NCBI RefSeq assembly: GCF_042643165.1
Contig: NZ_JBHRSH010000001.1
Location: 806,001 to 870,000, forward strand
Source of the DNA: Hyphococcus aureus
Lineage (GTDB): Bacteria > Pseudomonadota > Alphaproteobacteria > Caulobacterales > Parvularculaceae
Direction of reading: 5' to 3'
Length of the DNA: 64,000 nt
The translations under genes were made by a program, and so were the position numbers. The notes beneath the pieces were generated by a model. That model was not told where the DNA came from and did not search any database. It saw only the letters and a program-made list of their open reading frames with translations. This document shows, piece after piece, positions 25,242 to 34,306 of this stretch (its first letter is position 1; the number at the start of each line of letters is the position of its first letter).

Positions 25242-26924
25242 ATGAGGGGCCAATCAAAGACCAGACTGTTCAGCGGGATCACGAGCGGGGCCGGCCTGTC
25301 TCGCCGCGCCGCAATGCTTGTCGTCACGCTGTTCGCGGCAGCGACAGCTGTTGCAGGCGTTTTCTCCCTTCCCCCGCGCGATCGCGACGAAGCCCGGTTC
25401 GCCCAGGCCACCGCCCAGATGCTCGAAAGCGGCGACTACATCGCCATCCGGTTTCAGGACAGCGAACGCAATAAAAAACCCGCCGGGATTTACTGGCTGC
25501 AGGCCGCAAGCGTCGCGACGTTCTCCGACGTCGAGAACCGCGACATCTGGGCCTATCGCATCCCCTCCATGATCGGCGTTGCCTTCGCTGCACTTTTCAC
25601 CTTTCTCGCCGGGGCGCGGCTTTATGATGTGCGCACGGGATTTCTTGCCGGGCTGTTGCTCGCAAGCGCGCCGATCGTCGTCGCCGAAGGCGGGTTAGCC
25701 AAAACCGACGGGGCTCTTCTCGCCCTCATCTGCCTCGCACAATATGCCTTTGCCGAAATCTATGCGCGCATCCAAACCGGCGAAAAAATCGGCTGGCGCT
25801 GGCCGCTCGCTTTCTGGGCCGCCCACGGCGCCGGGATTCTCGTGAAAGGCCCAATCGCGCCATTGGTGTCGCTGCTGACCGGCCTTGGCCTTGCGACAGG
25901 CGCGCCGCGTTTCAAATGGATCACCGCTTTAAAGCCTTTTACGGGCGTTTTAATCCTTATACTGATGGTTGGCCCATGGACGTTCGCCATCTGGCAGGCG
26001 ACCGAGGGTCGGTTTTTCACCGACGCCGTGGGCGGCGACATGCTGGGCAAGGTCGGCGACGCACAGGAAGGCCATGTGGGTCCGCCCGGCTATCATGTCG
26101 CCCTGCTGTGGCTGCTTTTCTGGCCCGCGGCGGCGCTGATCATCCCCGGCGTCGTCAAGGCGTGGAAAGAGCGTTCAGACTGGCGCGCGCGCTTTCTCCT
26201 GTCCTGGCTAATCCCCGCCTGGATCGTGTTTGAAATCGCGGCGACGAAGCTGCCGCATTATGTGATGCCGCTTTATCCGGCGCTGGCGATTATCGCCGCC
26301 CATGGTGCGGTCGCCGCAATGCGGCGGGATTGGACGCAAAAGCTCGGCGCGCTGATCTACGCAGGCGCCGGTCTCGCCGCATCTGCAATTATCGCCCTGC
26401 CGCCGGTCTATTTCAGCGACGCCCCGATGCTGGCGACCGGTTTCACCACCGGAGCGATCACCGCCGCGGCGACGCTTTTCGTGTCTTCTCTTTTCTGGCG
26501 CGGGCGGCCTTTTGATGGCGGCGTCGCTGCATCATTTGTCGCGGCGGCTTACGCCTGGGCGCTCCTGACCATGGTGCTCCCAAACCTCTCACAACTCGCC
26601 GTCAGCCCGCGCCTGTCAACGACGCTGGAGCTGGCCGACCGTCACCCCTTGCACGATGGATTGGCGCCGGTCGCGCTCGCCGGTTATTCCGAACCCTCGG
26701 CTATCTTCCTCCTCGGCACGCAAACCATGCTCGGCTCTGGCCGCGAAGCCGCGACGCGTCTGACATCCGGCGCCGCAAGCGCGGCTATTGTCGAAGCGCG
26801 TGAAGGAGAGGCCTTTCTCGCCCAGCTGAAAGGCGCGCGCGTCGCCAGCCTTGCCGTAATAGACGGGCTCAATTACTCCAACGGCCAGGATGTGAGCCTC
26901 ACCATTTACATTCTCGCGCCGTAA
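25242..26924 (+). CDS. GT39/ArnT-like membrane glycosyltransferase
   Basis: The 560-residue protein has about 11-12 membrane segments. The catalytic periplasmic loop begins DRDEARFAQATAQML near residue 47, with the D-E pair typical of ArnT and protein O-mannosyltransferases, and continues QDSERNKKPAGIYWL. The C-terminal ~80 residues are a soluble periplasmic part. Family members move a sugar from a polyprenyl-phosphate carrier to lipid A or another envelope acceptor. The start ATG 25242 has no clear Shine-Dalgarno. A second GT39 follows after 18 bp, and a GT2 donor-synthase candidate is divergent. The acceptor is unknown. Confidence 0.85.
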   Translation: MRGQSKTRLFSGITSGAGLSRRAAMLVVTLFAAATAVAGVFSLPPRDRDEARFAQATAQMLESGDYIAIRFQDSERNKKPAGIYWLQAASVATFSDVENRDIWAYRIPSMIGVAFAALFTFLAGARLYDVRTGFLAGLLLASAPIVVAEGGLAKTDGALLALICLAQYAFAEIYARIQTGEKIGWRWPLAFWAAHGAGILVKGPIAPLVSLLTGLGLATGAPRFKWITALKPFTGVLILILMVGPWTFAIWQATEGRFFTDAVGGDMLGKVGDAQEGHVGPPGYHVALLWLLFWPAAALIIPGVVKAWKERSDWRARFLLSWLIPAWIVFEIAATKLPHYVMPLYPALAIIAAHGAVAAMRRDWTQKLGALIYAGAGLAASAIIALPPVYFSDAPMLATGFTTGAITAAATLFVSSLFWRGRPFDGGVAASFVAAAYAWALLTMVLPNLSQLAVSPRLSTTLELADRHPLHDGLAPVALAGYSEPSAIFLLGTQTMLGSGREAATRLTSGAASAAIVEAREGEAFLAQLKGARVASLAVIDGLNYSNGQDVSLTIYILAP

Positions 26925-26942
26925 CCCACCGCCGGGAGCCTG

Positions 26943-28418
26943 ATGACCGCCGACAACCACACCCCTCTCGCGGCGCCGTTCTGGCGAAATTTCTGGATGA
27001 TCGCCGCCGTAATGACGGGGCTGCGCATCCTGACTCTCATCATGAGCCCGCTCGGTATCGGTCCCGATGAAGCGCAATACTGGTTTTGGTCGCGCGATTT
27101 CAATTTCGGGTATTATTCGAAGCCGCCGCTGATCGCCTGGGCGATCGGCCTGACCACAGGTCTGTTCGGAAACGCCGACTGGGCCGTTCGCCTTTCGGCG
27201 CCGTTCTTTCATCTAAGCGCCGCGTCTTTTCTCTATCTGGCGGCCAGACGCCTTTACGACGAACGTACAGCCTTCTGGACGGGTCTCGGCTGGCTGTTGA
27301 TGCCCGGCGTCCTCCTCTCATCTTTCATCATGGCGACGGATGCGCCGCTCTTGTTCTTCTGGTCGGCAGGATTGTTTTTTCTCGCCCGCATCGTCACCGG
27401 GCCTGTAGCGCGAATAAGCGATTTTGCCGGGCTCGGCGGCGCCATCGGCCTCGGGCTGATGTCGAAATACGCCATGATCTATTTCCCTACAGGTCTGGCG
27501 CTCCTGCTTTTGTCAAAACCGTTGCGCGAGAAATTGCTGACGCCGCGACTGGCGATCACCGCACTTATCGCGGCGGCGCTGTTTGCGCCAAACATTGTCT
27601 GGAATGCGCAACATGATTTCCAGACGCTCTCCCACACAGCGGACAACGCCAATTGGGGCGCGCAGCTTTTTCATCCCCTGGCCTTTCTGGAGTTCTTTGG
27701 CGGCCAATTCGCCGTGTTCGGGATCATTCCCTTCGCAGCGCTGATTTATGTTCTCGCCCAGCGGTCCGCATGGCGGATCAACAACCGCGATTTTTTGCTG
27801 GTCGTGTTCACGCTGACGCCGCTCCTTATCGTCGCCGGACAAGCATTTTTATCCCGCGCCCACGCCAATTGGGCGGCGGCGGCCTATCCGGCGGCATTGA
27901 TGCTCGTCACCGGATATTTATGCCGCGAAAAACGTGAAGGCGCCGTCAAGCTCAACGCCGGGATTCACGCCGTCCTGTTCGTGGCATTCACCCTTGGCGT
28001 TTTGAGCCCAGCGCTCATCGAGCGCGCAGGATTATCAAGCGCAGTTCGCGATTTGCGCGGCTGGAAGGCGCAGACCGATGACATCATGAGTTATGCGCCC
28101 GGCTATGACGCCGTCCTTGTGGACGACCGCTATCTCATCAGTGAAATGCTGTATCATCAAAAAGACAGCCCGGTTGAGATCGCCGCAATCGATCCCAATG
28201 CGTCCATCGATAATCACTTCGAAGCGTTCCGGCCGTTCGACCCTACTCGCATGAAGCGCGTCCTGTTCGTGACGACGCGCGATGACGACGCCCATGTGGA
28301 TTACCGTTTTCATGACATTAAACGGCTCGGCCGGATCACAGCGGAGCCGGGCGCCGGGCAGATGCGCAGCTATACGCTTTACGAACTGTCAGGTTTTTAC
28401 GGGAAACGGGTTCCCTAG
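26943..28418 (+). CDS. GT39-family membrane glycosyltransferase
   Basis: The 491-residue protein has about 9-10 membrane segments. The conserved periplasmic loop reads GIGPDEAQYWFWSRDF, followed by YYSKPPLIAW, the hallmark of this branch. GGGAG stands 4 bases before ATG 26943. It is co-oriented with the preceding ArnT-like gene by 18 bp and probably uses the same type of lipid-linked donor. The C-terminal ~120 residues (YAPGYDAVLVDDRYLISEML) look like the soluble periplasmic domain. The exact sugar and acceptor cannot be told from the sequence. Confidence 0.87.
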   Translation: MTADNHTPLAAPFWRNFWMIAAVMTGLRILTLIMSPLGIGPDEAQYWFWSRDFNFGYYSKPPLIAWAIGLTTGLFGNADWAVRLSAPFFHLSAASFLYLAARRLYDERTAFWTGLGWLLMPGVLLSSFIMATDAPLLFFWSAGLFFLARIVTGPVARISDFAGLGGAIGLGLMSKYAMIYFPTGLALLLLSKPLREKLLTPRLAITALIAAALFAPNIVWNAQHDFQTLSHTADNANWGAQLFHPLAFLEFFGGQFAVFGIIPFAALIYVLAQRSAWRINNRDFLLVVFTLTPLLIVAGQAFLSRAHANWAAAAYPAALMLVTGYLCREKREGAVKLNAGIHAVLFVAFTLGVLSPALIERAGLSSAVRDLRGWKAQTDDIMSYAPGYDAVLVDDRYLISEMLYHQKDSPVEIAAIDPNASIDNHFEAFRPFDPTRMKRVLFVTTRDDDAHVDYRFHDIKRLGRITAEPGAGQMRSYTLYELSGFYGKRVP

Positions 28419-28437
28419 AACCGCTCGAAAATATCTG

Positions 28438-29409
28438 TCACCGCTCTGACTGGCGCCGCGCCAGCGCCCGGGCGCGTGTCAGCCCGCGTCCGCCGACCCG
28501 CATCCGGAAACCGATAAGCCGCAGTCCTTTCAGGACCGCACGCTTCAAAAACAGAACGCCAAAAAGCGCCCAGAGAAGACCATCCACAAGCCATAGAAAA
28601 GGCTTCGGATAGGCGCCCGAAAAATGCGTGTGAAAATAGCGGATAATTCCGGCGGTTTTACGCGCTTCGATCTTCACCGGATTGGCGCGGCTTGAACTCT
28701 TGAAATGCACGACCGCCACATGGGGGTTGAACCAGACTTCACCACCCGCCTTTGCAAAACGCAGACAAAAGTCCACATCCTCAACATGGAGAAAATAATT
28801 CTCATCCATACCGCCGATAGCGTCGTAATCCGCTTTCGGAAGGAACATGACTGCGCCCGACAAAGTCGGCACAGTGACAACTTCATTGGGACACTCATCC
28901 GTATGAAGATTGAAGCGCCGAAAGTAAGGATGTTGCGGAGCCAGCTTGTAAAGACGCGTCGCCTCAACAAAAGCGGTCCCCGGCGTTAAGACGCGGCGGC
29001 GCGAGCCTTGTTGTTCGGCTCCGTCAGGATCGACAAGCTTCGCGCCCATGAGCCATGGCCGGTCAAGTTCAGCGCTGTCCGCCAACAGGCGCGCGGCCCC
29101 GCCCGGCGGCATCAGGGCGTCGGGATTGATGATGAGAAGATAGTCGGCGGACGCGTTCCTGGCGCCGAGATTACACCCTGCGGCGAAGCCCACATTGCCC
29201 TGGCCGGAGATTACCTGCACCGGCGCACCGGCACCCGCTGTGGCCTCTTTCACATCCCCCGGAAAGTTGCCGTTATCGACGAGGATAATCTCGGCGATCT
29301 CCGGCTGCGCGCGCAACGCAGCAATGGAGCGGGCCAAAACCGGCCCGGTGAAATAACTCACCATAACAGCGGAGATGCATGGCGTGACTGTGTTGTCGCT
29401 GCTTTCCAC
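28438..29409 (-). CDS. Family 2 glycosyltransferase (rhamnosyltransferase type)
   Basis: The 323-residue protein starts at a GTG at 29409. Motifs are ISAVMVSYFTG, EIILVDNGN, GNVGFAAGCNLGA, LLIINPDAL (DxD-type N-P-D) and YFLHVEDVDFCLR. This is the pattern of polysaccharide GT2 enzymes such as rhamnosyltransferases. A hydrophobic segment (WLVDGLLWALFGVLFL) lies near the C-terminus. It is the last gene of the minus-strand group ATP-grasp, thrS, ligase, GT2 and follows the ligase by 12 bp. It likely acts in cell-surface polysaccharide assembly. Confidence 0.88.
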   Translation of the reverse strand: MESSDNTVTPCISAVMVSYFTGPVLARSIAALRAQPEIAEIILVDNGNFPGDVKEATAGAGAPVQVISGQGNVGFAAGCNLGARNASADYLLIINPDALMPPGGAARLLADSAELDRPWLMGAKLVDPDGAEQQGSRRRVLTPGTAFVEATRLYKLAPQHPYFRRFNLHTDECPNEVVTVPTLSGAVMFLPKADYDAIGGMDENYFLHVEDVDFCLRFAKAGGEVWFNPHVAVVHFKSSSRANPVKIEARKTAGIIRYFHTHFSGAYPKPFLWLVDGLLWALFGVLFLKRAVLKGLRLIGFRMRVGGRGLTRARALARRQSER

Positions 29410-29421
29410 TACTGGCCGCCT

Positions 29422-30687
29422 TCAGCGTTTTTCGAGCATATGCGCAAGCGCGACGCCGCTCGCCGCAAGCGCCATGGCCGCAAGGCGCCACACCTGCCAG
29501 AGACTTCCCTCAACCATAACGGAAATCAGGATCGCCACAAAGGCGCCGGCGATCGCGGCGCCCACAGCGCGCGACAGGCGCGCGCGCAACAGCGTCGCCA
29601 ATCCGAACCACAGGAACGCCGCCATGGCGAATACGCCCGGCAGTCCAAGCTCAAGCCATAATTGCATGAACACATTATGCGGATGGATCGGGCTGACCGA
29701 GAGCGCAACGCTGGCGCCGGGCACTTCCACCATGGGCGCAGTTTCCTTCCACATGCGGGCGTAGTCGGCGCCGCATCCGAATGGCTGGCAGGAAAACGCT
29801 TCAACGCCTACCGCCTTCCAGATCGCAAGGCGGTGCAGCGATGACGACAATTGGGACAACACCTCCGGCGAGAGATTTTTTTCAGCGCTGGCGTAGATCG
29901 CCTCTACCGGGATCTGCGAGGCGACCAGCGGCGCCAGCAACAGCATTGCAATCGCGCCGCCGCCCACAAGCTTTAGCGTAAAGCGCTGCGCATTGAGCGC
30001 CAGTAGCGCCGCAGCGACCCCCGCCCCGATGGCGAGAACATTGGCGAGGACGTCGTTGGTGGCCGCAGCGACAATGCCCAGCGCCAGCACGAACACCGCC
30101 GCTGTCCGCGACCACTGCCGCACGGCGATCGCCGCCGCGGGAAACAGCGCCGGCGCCAGCGCCGTCACGCCGCGCCCCAGAGCGATAATATCGCGAGATG
30201 TGCTCGGCTCGCTCGGCGGCAGAAAGCGGCGCAACAAGCCATCAGTAACGCCTTCGAAGGACAAAATGATCATCCCGGCGACGAGCGCCCACAAAAAGGC
30301 GCGGCCCAGCCGCCACGCCCATTCGCGTGTGAGAGTCAGTGAAAACCAGATGATGCTGGCGCCCACCAGCGCCGGGCCAAGCACGTAAAGGAACATGCCC
30401 GGATCGCCCTTGGGCGACCAGAAGCCTGACAGAAAAATCCAGAAACATAAAAACAGAAGCGCCGCGAAACTCGCGAATTTCGGATCGGTCAGGGACGGAT
30501 GGTCAAACAGTTTGCCGAACGCCGCCTGCCAGAAGGCGCCGCGCGCAAAAGCCGGAAGGCTCGCCAGCAACAACCACGGCGCCAGCCCGCGATGCCCAAA
30601 CACGACGGTTAAAGGCAGGAGGAAAAACAACGCATAAAACCAGCGTCGGCTTGCCTTGTCTCGTGTGTCTTTCCAGTGCGCGGTCAT
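29422..30687 (-). CDS. O-antigen ligase/polymerase family membrane protein
   Basis: The product is 421 residues from ATG 30687, 10 bp downstream of the thrS stop; the in-frame extension to 30834 lies inside thrS and is not likely. There are about 10-11 membrane segments. The large periplasmic loop carries GFGCGADYARMWK-like text (QPFGCGADYARMW) and the ending SPIHPHNVFMQLWLELGLPG, which is the Wzy_C/WaaL signature with its conserved histidines. Such proteins join O-antigen or other glycans to lipid A core, or polymerise them. The GT2 gene follows at 12 bp. Confidence 0.88.
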   Translation of the reverse strand: MTAHWKDTRDKASRRWFYALFFLLPLTVVFGHRGLAPWLLLASLPAFARGAFWQAAFGKLFDHPSLTDPKFASFAALLFLCFWIFLSGFWSPKGDPGMFLYVLGPALVGASIIWFSLTLTREWAWRLGRAFLWALVAGMIILSFEGVTDGLLRRFLPPSEPSTSRDIIALGRGVTALAPALFPAAAIAVRQWSRTAAVFVLALGIVAAATNDVLANVLAIGAGVAAALLALNAQRFTLKLVGGGAIAMLLLAPLVASQIPVEAIYASAEKNLSPEVLSQLSSSLHRLAIWKAVGVEAFSCQPFGCGADYARMWKETAPMVEVPGASVALSVSPIHPHNVFMQLWLELGLPGVFAMAAFLWFGLATLLRARLSRAVGAAIAGAFVAILISVMVEGSLWQVWRLAAMALAASGVALAHMLEKR

Positions 30688-30697
30688 GAACCGGGCG

Positions 30698-32662
30698 CTA
30701 TGCGCGTTTGAGGTCCGGCGCCAGCGCTTCATGCGCCAACGTCTCAGCCGCCTCAGTGAGCGACATAGTTTCCTGGTCTTTCGACCCGAGACGCCGGAGC
30801 GACACAGCCTTTTCCTCTGCTTCTTTCGCGCCAACGACGGCGATCACCGGGATTTTCGCGTGGCTGTGTTCGCGCACCTTGTAATTAATCTTCTCCGACC
30901 GGATGTCGAGATCGACGCGGAGGCCTTTGGCCCGCAGAGCCTCGGCGGTCTCTTTCGCATAATCGTCCGCCGCAGAGGTGATCGTCGTCACGACCACCTG
31001 CACCGGCGACAACCACAAGGGCAAGCGCCCGGCGTAATGCTCTATCAGCAGACCAATGAAGCGTTCAAACGTGCCGAAGACCGCGCGATGCAGCATCACC
31101 GGACGCTGACGCGCGCCGCTTTCATCCACATAAGTCGCGTCGAGCCGTTCGGGGAGCACATAGTCGAGCTGATAGGTGCCCGCCTGCCAGGTCCGGCCAA
31201 TCGCGTCGGTCAGATGGAATTCGAGCTTCGGCCCGTAAAATGCGCCCTCACCTTCGGCATACTCGAACTCAAGACCGGCGGCGGTGAGCGCATCGGCAAG
31301 CGCCTTTTCCGCGCGATCCCAGGTTGCGTCATCGCCCGCGCGCGCTTCCGGGCGCGTCGCCAGCTTATAGGCGATCTCGGTCATGCCCATGTCGGTATAG
31401 ACGCGGCTGAAAAGATCGAGAAAACGGCTGGTTTCGTCTTTAATCTGATCTTCTCGGCAGAAAATATGCGCATCATCCTGAGTCATCTGACGCACACGCA
31501 TCAATCCATGCAAGGCGCCATGAGCCTCGTTTCGGTGACAACAGCCAAACTCGGCCATGCGGATCGGCAGGTCGCGATAGGATTTGATGCCTTGCTTGAA
31601 TATCTGCACATGCGCCGGGCAGTTCATGGGCTTCAGCGCCATGAGATCAGCCTTGCCGGTCAGCACCGGGCCTTCATCTTCCGTAGACGGAATTTCGTCA
31701 GGCACGACGAACATATTTTCGCGAAACTTCGCCCAGTGGCCCGACTGCTCCCAGAACACTGAGTCCAGCAATTGCGGGGTCTTCACCTCCACATAGCCGT
31801 CCTCGTCGAGCTGGCGGCGGATATAGGCTTCAAGCTGGCGCCACACGAGATAGCCTTTCGGGTGCCAGAAGACAGACCCCTGCGCTTCCTGCTGGAAATG
31901 AAAGAGATCCATTTCGCGGCCAAGCTTGCGGTGATCGCGTTTTTCCGCCTCTTCAATGCGGTGAAGATAGGCCTTCAGGTCTTTCTCATTCGCCCATGCG
32001 GTGCCGTAAATCCGTTGCAAGACGGCGTTGCGATGGTCGCCGCGCCAATAGGCGCCCGCGAGTTTGGTCAGCTTGAAGGCCTTGCCGATATGGCGGGTCG
32101 AGGGAAGATGCGGGCCGCGGCAGAGATCGTGCCAGTCGCCGTGATAATAGATTTTCACATCCTCATCGCCCGGAAGGTCGGCGATAATCTCGGCTTTGTA
32201 TTTTTCGCCGATCTCTTCAAAATGCTTGATCGCGGCGGCGCGGTCCCAGACCTCTTTGCGGGTCGGTCGGTCCTGATCGACAATCTGCCCCATGCGTCTT
32301 TCAATGGCGGCAAGGTCATCGCTGGAAAAGGGCTCGTCGCGCGCGAAGTCGTAGAAGAACCCGTCCTCGATGTTCGGGCCGATGGTCACTTGCGTGCCCG
32401 GATAAAGCTCCTGCACCGCCTGCGCCAACAGATGCGCCGCATCGTGACGAATGATGTCGAGCGCATCGTCATGATCGCGGGTGATGATCTCGACCTTGGC
32501 GTCATGATCGATTTCGCCGAACAGGTCGCAGACTTCGCCATCGACCTTCACCGCCAGCGCCTTTTTGGCGAGCGATTTGGAGATATTCTCGGCGATTTCG
32601 GTTCCCGTCACCGCCCCGTCAAACTGGCGAACGGAACCGTCGGGAAGGGTAATGGCGACCAT
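30698..32662 (-). CDS. thrS: Threonyl-tRNA synthetase
   Basis: This class II synthetase of 654 residues charges tRNA-Thr. A TGS domain (~1-60) is followed by the editing domain with H73 and H77 (HDAAHLL) and C181/H185 (CRGPH). The catalytic core holds zinc-binding C348 in KPMNCPAH, then motif 2 (CCHRNEAHGALHGLMRVRQM) and motif 3 (GTFERFIGLLIEHY). The C-terminal anticodon domain begins near PVQVVVTTI. It lies between an ATP-grasp gene (32 bp upstream) and an O-antigen ligase gene (10 bp downstream), which is an unusual operon context. Confidence 0.97.
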   Translation of the reverse strand: MVAITLPDGSVRQFDGAVTGTEIAENISKSLAKKALAVKVDGEVCDLFGEIDHDAKVEIITRDHDDALDIIRHDAAHLLAQAVQELYPGTQVTIGPNIEDGFFYDFARDEPFSSDDLAAIERRMGQIVDQDRPTRKEVWDRAAAIKHFEEIGEKYKAEIIADLPGDEDVKIYYHGDWHDLCRGPHLPSTRHIGKAFKLTKLAGAYWRGDHRNAVLQRIYGTAWANEKDLKAYLHRIEEAEKRDHRKLGREMDLFHFQQEAQGSVFWHPKGYLVWRQLEAYIRRQLDEDGYVEVKTPQLLDSVFWEQSGHWAKFRENMFVVPDEIPSTEDEGPVLTGKADLMALKPMNCPAHVQIFKQGIKSYRDLPIRMAEFGCCHRNEAHGALHGLMRVRQMTQDDAHIFCREDQIKDETSRFLDLFSRVYTDMGMTEIAYKLATRPEARAGDDATWDRAEKALADALTAAGLEFEYAEGEGAFYGPKLEFHLTDAIGRTWQAGTYQLDYVLPERLDATYVDESGARQRPVMLHRAVFGTFERFIGLLIEHYAGRLPLWLSPVQVVVTTITSAADDYAKETAEALRAKGLRVDLDIRSEKINYKVREHSHAKIPVIAVVGAKEAEEKAVSLRRLGSKDQETMSLTEAAETLAHEALAPDLKRA

Positions 32663-32694
32663 GGCTTTCAGACTTCTATTCTACTGCGTTTGCT

Positions 32695-33546
32695 TTACAG
32701 GCGTTCCATCAAGGCGTCGGCGAAGCGCAACGCCGCATCCGGGGCATAGGTGAAAAACAGTTCCGGCTCAATGAGTTCGACTTCCATAAGCCGCATCGCC
32801 CCGTCAAGGACCACCCCATCCACACGGGCATAGAGCGGCGCGCCCGGAATCAGCCCCAATAGCCGCCGCGCCTCGGCGATCGCCCAGTCCGGCGGGGCCG
32901 CCAGCTCGGAGGTCCCGCCATATTCCGCCTGACAGCGGATTTCTCCGGATTTCGGGCGTTTGGTCACCGCATGGGTGAATTCCCCGCCAATAAACATGAA
33001 GGAGGTCTCGCCATTGGCCGCGATTTCGGGGACCAGCGCCTGAACGAGGCCGGGCATCCCCATTTTCGCCGCCGCTGCGGCAAGCCCTGCTTCATCAGCC
33101 CGGCGCACAAGAGAGAGCCCGCTGCCCGTGGCGCCGAATTCCGGCTTCACCACCGCCTCCTCAAGACCCATCTCGTTCATGGCCGCGAGGATGGCGCCCG
33201 CGTCCGGCTCCACCCAGCATGTCGGCGCCAGGGGCGCACCCTTGTCGGCCAGATCCAGCAAATAGCGCTTCGACATGTTCGCGCGCACCAAAGCCGGCGA
33301 ATTAAAAACAGGCCGCCCATCGTCAAGGGCCTGAAGCCACCCGGCAAAGGCGCCCGGCGTTTTCTGATAATCCCAAGTCGAGCGAATGACGATCGCGTCG
33401 GCCTTCTCAAACGTCGCCTGATCGCCATTCCACGCCGCGGCCGTGACAACGCCGCCCCGTCCTTCTAGCGCGCGCGCCGCAACCGCATCGCTTGCCTGAA
33501 AAGCCGGCTGCGCAAGGCAGGTCGCAAAAACGATATTTTTTGTCAT
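32695..33546 (-). CDS. ATP-grasp domain protein
   Basis: The 283-residue protein has the ATP-grasp fold of the RimK/glutathione synthetase type. Visible elements are VVKPEFGATGSGLSLVRR (ATP-binding strand and glycine loop), VQALVPEIAANGETSFMF and ARVDGVVLDGAMRLMEVELI (metal site, with D and E in the last strand). These enzymes join a carboxylate to an amine or thiol using ATP. The substrate is unknown. It is the first gene of the run thrS, ligase and GT2, with 32 bp to thrS, and is divergent from the DUF6265 gene. Confidence 0.82.
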   Translation of the reverse strand: MTKNIVFATCLAQPAFQASDAVAARALEGRGGVVTAAAWNGDQATFEKADAIVIRSTWDYQKTPGAFAGWLQALDDGRPVFNSPALVRANMSKRYLLDLADKGAPLAPTCWVEPDAGAILAAMNEMGLEEAVVKPEFGATGSGLSLVRRADEAGLAAAAAKMGMPGLVQALVPEIAANGETSFMFIGGEFTHAVTKRPKSGEIRCQAEYGGTSELAAPPDWAIAEARRLLGLIPGAPLYARVDGVVLDGAMRLMEVELIEPELFFTYAPDAALRFADALMERL

Positions 33547-33627
33547 TGTGTTTGCCGATTCAAAGGGGCGTGAAACGTCAGGTGATATGTGGCAACCTAT
33601 TGTGGGTCAAACAGGACTGGGAAGTCG

Positions 33628-34137
33628 ATGAAGATACATAACTCGAGGCTGATTTCAGCGCTTTTCGCAATCGCCTTCGGCGCAATGCAGACAGTCTCCG
33701 CTGCGGCGGAAACGGTGCGCTCCCTTGATGACCTCGCCTTTCTCGAAGGCCATTGGCGCGGCGGCGAAGACTTTGTCTTCGAAGAAACCTGGAACGGCGC
33801 CGAAGGCGGCGTCATGACCGGCATGGCGCGCGGCGTTTCTTCGGGCGAATTGAAAGTCCTCGAATATATCGTCGTCTCTGCGGAAGAAGACGCGGTCGTC
33901 ATGCGCTTCAAACATTTCCGCCGCGATTTTTCCACCTGGGAGGACGGCGGGCCGATCATCCTGATGCTGACCGATGCGAAAGAAAACGACGTCACCTTCA
34001 GCGCCGACCCGCCGTCGGAAACGGTGAAATCCATTCGCTATTTCAAGACCGGCGAAAACACATTGCAGGCCGACATCGTCCTCGTTGAAGACGGTGAGGA
34101 AGGCGGCTTCACACTCGTGTTTGATCGCGCCGACTAA
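33628..34137 (+). CDS. DUF6265-type exported protein
   Basis: The product is 169 residues from ATG 33628. A signal peptide (MKIHNSRLISALFAIAFGAM...AAAE) is followed by a compact domain of ~140 residues. FLEGHWRGGED, ETWNGAEGGVMTGMARG, LEYIVVSAEEDAVVMRFKH and SIRYFKTGENTLQADIV match what I know of the DUF6265 family, whose function is not known. The fold is probably a beta-barrel with a buried pocket. An in-frame start at 33589 would precede the signal peptide and is less likely. Confidence 0.8.
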   Translation: MKIHNSRLISALFAIAFGAMQTVSAAAETVRSLDDLAFLEGHWRGGEDFVFEETWNGAEGGVMTGMARGVSSGELKVLEYIVVSAEEDAVVMRFKHFRRDFSTWEDGGPIILMLTDAKENDVTFSADPPSETVKSIRYFKTGENTLQADIVLVEDGEEGGFTLVFDRAD

Positions 34138-34173
34138 AATAAATTCCGTCGCCCTGTTTTTCTAACGCTTTCC

Positions 34174-34189
34174 TGTGACACAGATCACA
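34174..34189. promoter_or_regulatory. CRP/FNR-type binding site
   Basis: TGTGA-CACAGA-TCACA is a perfect match to the CRP palindrome TGTGA-N6-TCACA. It lies 118 bp before the ATG of the two-repeat exported protein and 37 bp after the DUF6265 stop. An alphaproteobacterial CRP-family regulator is the likely binder; which one is unknown. Confidence 0.6.
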
Positions 34190-34306
34190 AGAGACGGGAA
34201 ATCTCCTCGTCGCGGCCCCATTTGCGACATGTTTCCTGCCAATCCTTAACGTGCCTTGATGCGCATGCAGCGTTACTCTCAGGGCGCTTAAAAATGGGGG
34301 AGAACC

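Noticed and set aside
30656..31762. 368-codon frame on the plus strand
   Set aside because: It is antisense to thrS, which is certain.
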